Assembly (NCBI GenBank): GCA_009801015.1
Contig: VHZZ01022566.1
Location: 1-22,153, forward strand
Origin: Silene noctiflora
Taxonomy: Eukaryota; Streptophyta; Magnoliopsida; Caryophyllales; Caryophyllaceae
Length of the DNA: 22,153 bases
Direction: 5' to 3'
This document shows, one piece after another, positions 19,299 to 22,153 of this stretch. The first letter of the stretch is position 1, and the number at the start of each line of letters is the position of its first letter. The position numbers and the translations under genes are program-made. The notes under the pieces were generated by a model. It had not been told where the DNA came from, searched no databases, and saw only the letters and a list, made by a program, of their open reading frames with translations.

Positions 19299-19310
19299 TG
19301 GTATCGAGCA
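19299..19310 (+). other. Primer-binding site of the copia element, tRNA-iMet type
   Basis: TGGTATCGAGCA follows the LTR end without a gap and matches the initiator methionine tRNA primer site of plant copia elements, with small differences. Confidence 0.8.
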
Positions 19311-19333
19311 ATTGATCCTTTTTTTTCGTCAAT

Positions 19334-20228
19334 ATGATCTCCTCACATACTATCCCTAACATGGATGAACCCTCAAAACCGCTCTTGATAATTAACATCA
19401 ATTCCGTTGAGAAACTTACCGGCTCCAATTATCAACAATGGAGTCTTCAACTCTCTTCTCTTCTTCTTGGCTGCGATTTGTATGGCTACGTCGATGGCAC
19501 GTTACCTGCACCAGCCAAGGAACTAACCAGCGCAACCGACACCAAATCCACCAACCCTGCGTTCAAGACTTGGTTTAAGCAAGACAAGCTCCTATTCGGC
19601 TTTGTGGCTAGCACCCTTGCCCCACCCGTCGGCTCCCTTATCCTTAATGCAACCACCACAAAGGAAGCATGGGACATCCTTGCTATGACCTATGCTCTCC
19701 CCCTCTCGTGGTCACATTAAGCAACTCAAATACAAACTCCGTAACCTAACCAAAGGCTCTTCCTCGATCTCGGACTTCATGAACCAAATCAAATATGTCA
19801 CTGATGAATTTGCCCTCCTCGACAGCCCCGTCTCCACTGAAGATATTACTGATTGTATCCTTGAGAGCATTAATGACCCTCGCTATCAATTTGTCATTAA
19901 TGCAGTCCATGCCCGTGATACCGCAATTTCTATTTCAGAACTTCATGAAAAACTTATCAAGAAGGAATTATGTATCAAAATTAGAGAACATACTACAACA
20001 CAACCCTTCCCTGCTACGGCTAATCCCACCAATTACTGCTCCTACTACCAGCCACGACCACCATCCAACCCACCCTACTAGCCTCTACCACCCGCCGACC
20101 CACCCTCCCAGCCACGTCCTCCTGCCCCAACCACTCCATCTTCCACCGCTACTCTTACCCCTCCCTGAAACCCTTATCGCGGATGCTGCCACTTGTGCAA
20201 CGTCCAAGGCCATTCCTTCACCTTTTGT
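19334..20228 (+). pseudogene. Copia gag, broken
   Basis: The ATG at 19334 begins MISSHTIPNMDEPSKPLL, close after the primer site. Copia gag blocks follow: LTGSNYQQWSLQLSSLLLG (N-terminal DUF4219-like motif), WDILAMTYA, and IKQLKYKLRNLTKGSSSISD with FMNQIKYVTDEFALLDSPVS (UBN2 domain), then LHEKLIKKEL. A proline-rich linker leads to the CCHC knuckle CHLCNVQGHSFTFC at 20187-20228. Gag packs the element RNA. It is broken. Confidence 0.85.
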
Positions 20229-20529
20229 CCAAAATATAGAGAATTTTATCCCCATATCCGTGTTCCCTGCCATCCTCGAGCCACCAATTAACCCGTTGAA
20301 CCCACCTCTCACCACGTCACTGCTGACCTTCAGAACCTATCCTTACATTACTCATACGATGGCACTGACGAGATTGTTATAGGCGATGGATCGAGGCTCC
20401 CTATCTCTCACACTGGTTCTACTTCTCTCTCTTTTAACTCAAATCATTTTTCTCTATCTAATGTCCTTGTTACCCCTAGAATTTGAAAAAAATATTATCT
20501 CAATTTCCAAATTCTGCTCTGACAATAAT

Positions 20530-21453
20530 GTTTCTGTCGAATTCTCACCCGCTTCTTTTTGTGTTAAGGATCTTAGCACGAAAGGACCCCTTCACCGCGG
20601 CCCAGTCAAGGACAATGTATATCAAGTGCTTCCCTCCCTCATGTCTCCCATAGTGTCCTCTGCTCACCTTTCTTCGTCGAACTTTCATCACCGCATTGGT
20701 CATCCCTCTTTTCCAATTCTTAGGCAATTAGCAACTAGTTTACATATTCCTCATATCAAAATTACTCCATGTAATTCATGCCTTATCAATAAAAGTAAGA
20801 AATTACCGTTTCTTATTTCGTCTCTTACTACTACTGCCCATCCTGAGGTTGTTTTCAGTGACTTATTGACGTCCCCAATCTCCTTTGTTGATCACTTTAA
20901 ATATTATGTTATCTTTGTCAATCACTTTACTAAATATGTCTGGTTTTATCCTCTCAAACGAAAGTCCGACGCATACTTTATATTCACTCGTTTTAAGTCT
21001 CTGGTAGAAAAACAATTATGCACTAGTTTATGCACGCTCTACTCCGACAACAGGGGAGAATTCCAAAAACTTGCTCCGTATCTTGCCACTCACGGTATAT
21101 CCCATCTTACATCACCTCCACATACACCGGAACACAACGGTTATGCTGAGCGTGGACACCATCACATGGTTGACACTGACCTTCCCCTTCTCACGCACTC
21201 ATATCTCCCTCATCACTATCGGCCCTATGCTTTCCGAACAACGGTCTATCTTATTAATCGTCTTCCAACCCAAACCCTTCACAATGCCACCCGATACACG
21301 AAGTTGTTCGGTCAGCCACCAAATATCATCACTTCCGCAATTTCGGTTGCTTATGATACCCATAGCTCCGCCCGTATACCGCACACAAGCTTGATCCTCG
21401 CTCCATTGTGTGTGTTTTCATTGGTTACTCACCTAGCCAACATGTTTATGATG
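20530..21453 (+). pseudogene. Copia pre-integrase and integrase core, broken
   Basis: A zinc-binding pre-integrase region holds HHRIGHPSFPILRQLATSLH and CNSCLINKSKKLPF (about 20687-20808). The integrase core follows with EVVFSDLLTSPISFVDHFKY, VIFVNHFTKYVWFYPLKRKS, then LCTLYSDNRGEFQKLAPYLA, HGISHLTSPPHTPEHNGYAE and NRLPTQTL (about 20845-21285). This is the standard copia integrase layout. The end of the domain runs into the next LTR near 21453. The region is broken. Confidence 0.85.
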
Positions 21454-21739
21454 TGTTGTATTTTTATATGCTTTTTACCCCTATTTTCGCTCACATTTTC
21501 ACGTCAATTGCGCTTTTATAAAGTGTTTTATGAGCTAAATCCGTGTTCTAGGTGACTTGAATGCTTTATCATGTTTTTGTAGGAAATGGAGCAATTTTTC
21601 CTAGCAAATTGGCATTCATCACGGATCATGAGGCTAAGAGAGTCGAGTCTAGGCCTTGGAGGGGCATTTTGGACATTTCAAGCAACCCGAGAAGTGAAAG
21701 AATGAAGTTTGGTTGCTAGTTGATTGAAGAATCCAAGTT

Positions 21740-21986
21740 TAGTCGAAGGATATGCCACCCCATGACGCCACCCCGGTGGTCAGGGGTGGAAGCAAAGTGT
21801 GAATTAGACCATGAAAACAAAGGAGCGAGNACTTTTGTTGTGACCCCGGTAGGGGTGAGCCACCCCGGTGGTCAGGGGTGGAAGCAACTTGAGGATTGGA
21901 CAATGAAATAGAGACTGCGAGAACTTTTGTTGTCACCCCGGTCGGGGTGAGATACCCTGGTGGTCCGGGGTGGGAGCAACCAACGC
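21740..21986 (+). repeat. 92-bp tandem repeat, about 2.7 copies, with inverted repeats
   Basis: The block GCCACCCCGGTGGTCAGGGG recurs with offset 92: 21767, 21859 and 21951 (the last slightly changed). Within each unit CCACCCC and GGGGTGG face each other, and CACCCCGGTCGGGGTGA is a near-perfect inverted repeat. The repeats lie 30-280 bases upstream of the TATA box, so they could be a repeated enhancer-like part of the LTR. Confidence 0.85.
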
Positions 21987-22016
21987 CAAAACCTTTGGCT
22001 TTCCTCCCCTTTTTGT

Positions 22017-22024
22017 TATATAAT
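22017..22024 (+). promoter_or_regulatory. TATA-like box of the rightmost LTR
   Basis: TATATAAT follows a CT-rich run (TTTCCTCCCCTTTTTG). It is downstream of the 92-bp repeats, where an LTR promoter would be expected. Confidence 0.5.
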
Positions 22025-22153
22025 CTCATGTATTCCCGACTTAAGGATCATAAAACAGTATTATCTTCAGTTTATTCCTAAAAACCTAGTTCTCATATTT
22101 AGCTTTGTAATTTGTTTAAGAATTCCTTGAAGTTTATGCAAGTAATTTCCGGG

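Larger units (their letters stand above)
19070..21453 (+). mobile_element. Broken Ty1/copia element, 3' part replaced by another LTR
   Basis: The order is LTR, primer site, gag with UBN2/retrotran-gag character, zinc knuckle, protease region, pre-integrase and integrase, which is the Ty1/copia order (integrase before RT). RT, RNase H and the 3' LTR are not present because the sequence passes into a different LTR near 21453. The coding region holds several breaks. Age cannot be dated from an LTR pair. Confidence 0.87.
21454..22153 (+). repeat. Start of another LTR inserted in the copia element (runs off the window)
   Basis: Copia integrase homology stops and a sequence beginning near TGTTGTATTTTTATATGC (21454, or 21452) starts. 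It carries 92-bp tandem repeats and a TATA box at 22017, like a U3 followed by a promoter. No coding domain follows inside the window. A TG start supports an LTR. Family unknown; an Athila- or other gypsy-type LTR is possible. Confidence 0.5.

Overview
This window reads as plant nuclear DNA built almost wholly from old LTR retrotransposons, most of them broken. Plant origin is indicated by the Ty3/gypsy and Ty1/copia lineages present, an initiator tRNA-Met type primer site (TGGTATCAGAGC), and two antisense genes of the plant mobile domain (PMD) kind. The Tat-type element, the tandem-repeat-rich 3' region and the many ACTCGATCGAGT palindromes fit a Caryophyllales-like genome, but that guess rests on memory and is weak. 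I see no intact host gene, rRNA, tRNA or CRISPR.

Layout. (1) 1-5172: a broken Ty3/gypsy chromovirus (Tekay/Del-like) with the 3' part of its 5' LTR, a primer site duplicated around an N, a leader carrying eleven near-palindromes, gag, protease, RT/RNase H with a 627-bp tandem duplication, and the first part of integrase. (2) 5173 to about 17620: a broken Tat-type Ty3/gypsy element that abuts the first mid-pol. It carries RT/RNase H, a second (archaeal-type) RNase H and integrase on the + strand. On the - strand it carries two accessory genes: a DUF7745/PMD-like gene (8975-10357) with its own TATA box, and a multi-exon PMD gene (about 11290-14259) with clear splice sites. A 54-bp tandem repeat, an LTR with TATA box (about 15390-17334), a primer-site-like sequence and a leader follow. 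(3) About 17620-19069: gene-poor DNA with short tandem repeats. (4) 19070 to about 21453: a broken Ty1/copia element with 5' LTR, primer site, gag and integrase. (5) About 21454-22153: the start of another LTR, which cuts into the copia element and holds three 92-bp tandem repeats with strong inverted repeats.

The most interesting part is the antisense gene pair in the Tat element. Introns in antisense genes are not recognised as introns in the sense genomic RNA, so they can survive reverse transcription. Both antisense starts appear to have the same arrangement: a TATA-like box about 100 bp upstream of the ATG, then a GC-rich ACGCA...TGCGCC motif about 50 bp further out. The same motif recurs in the element's LTR.
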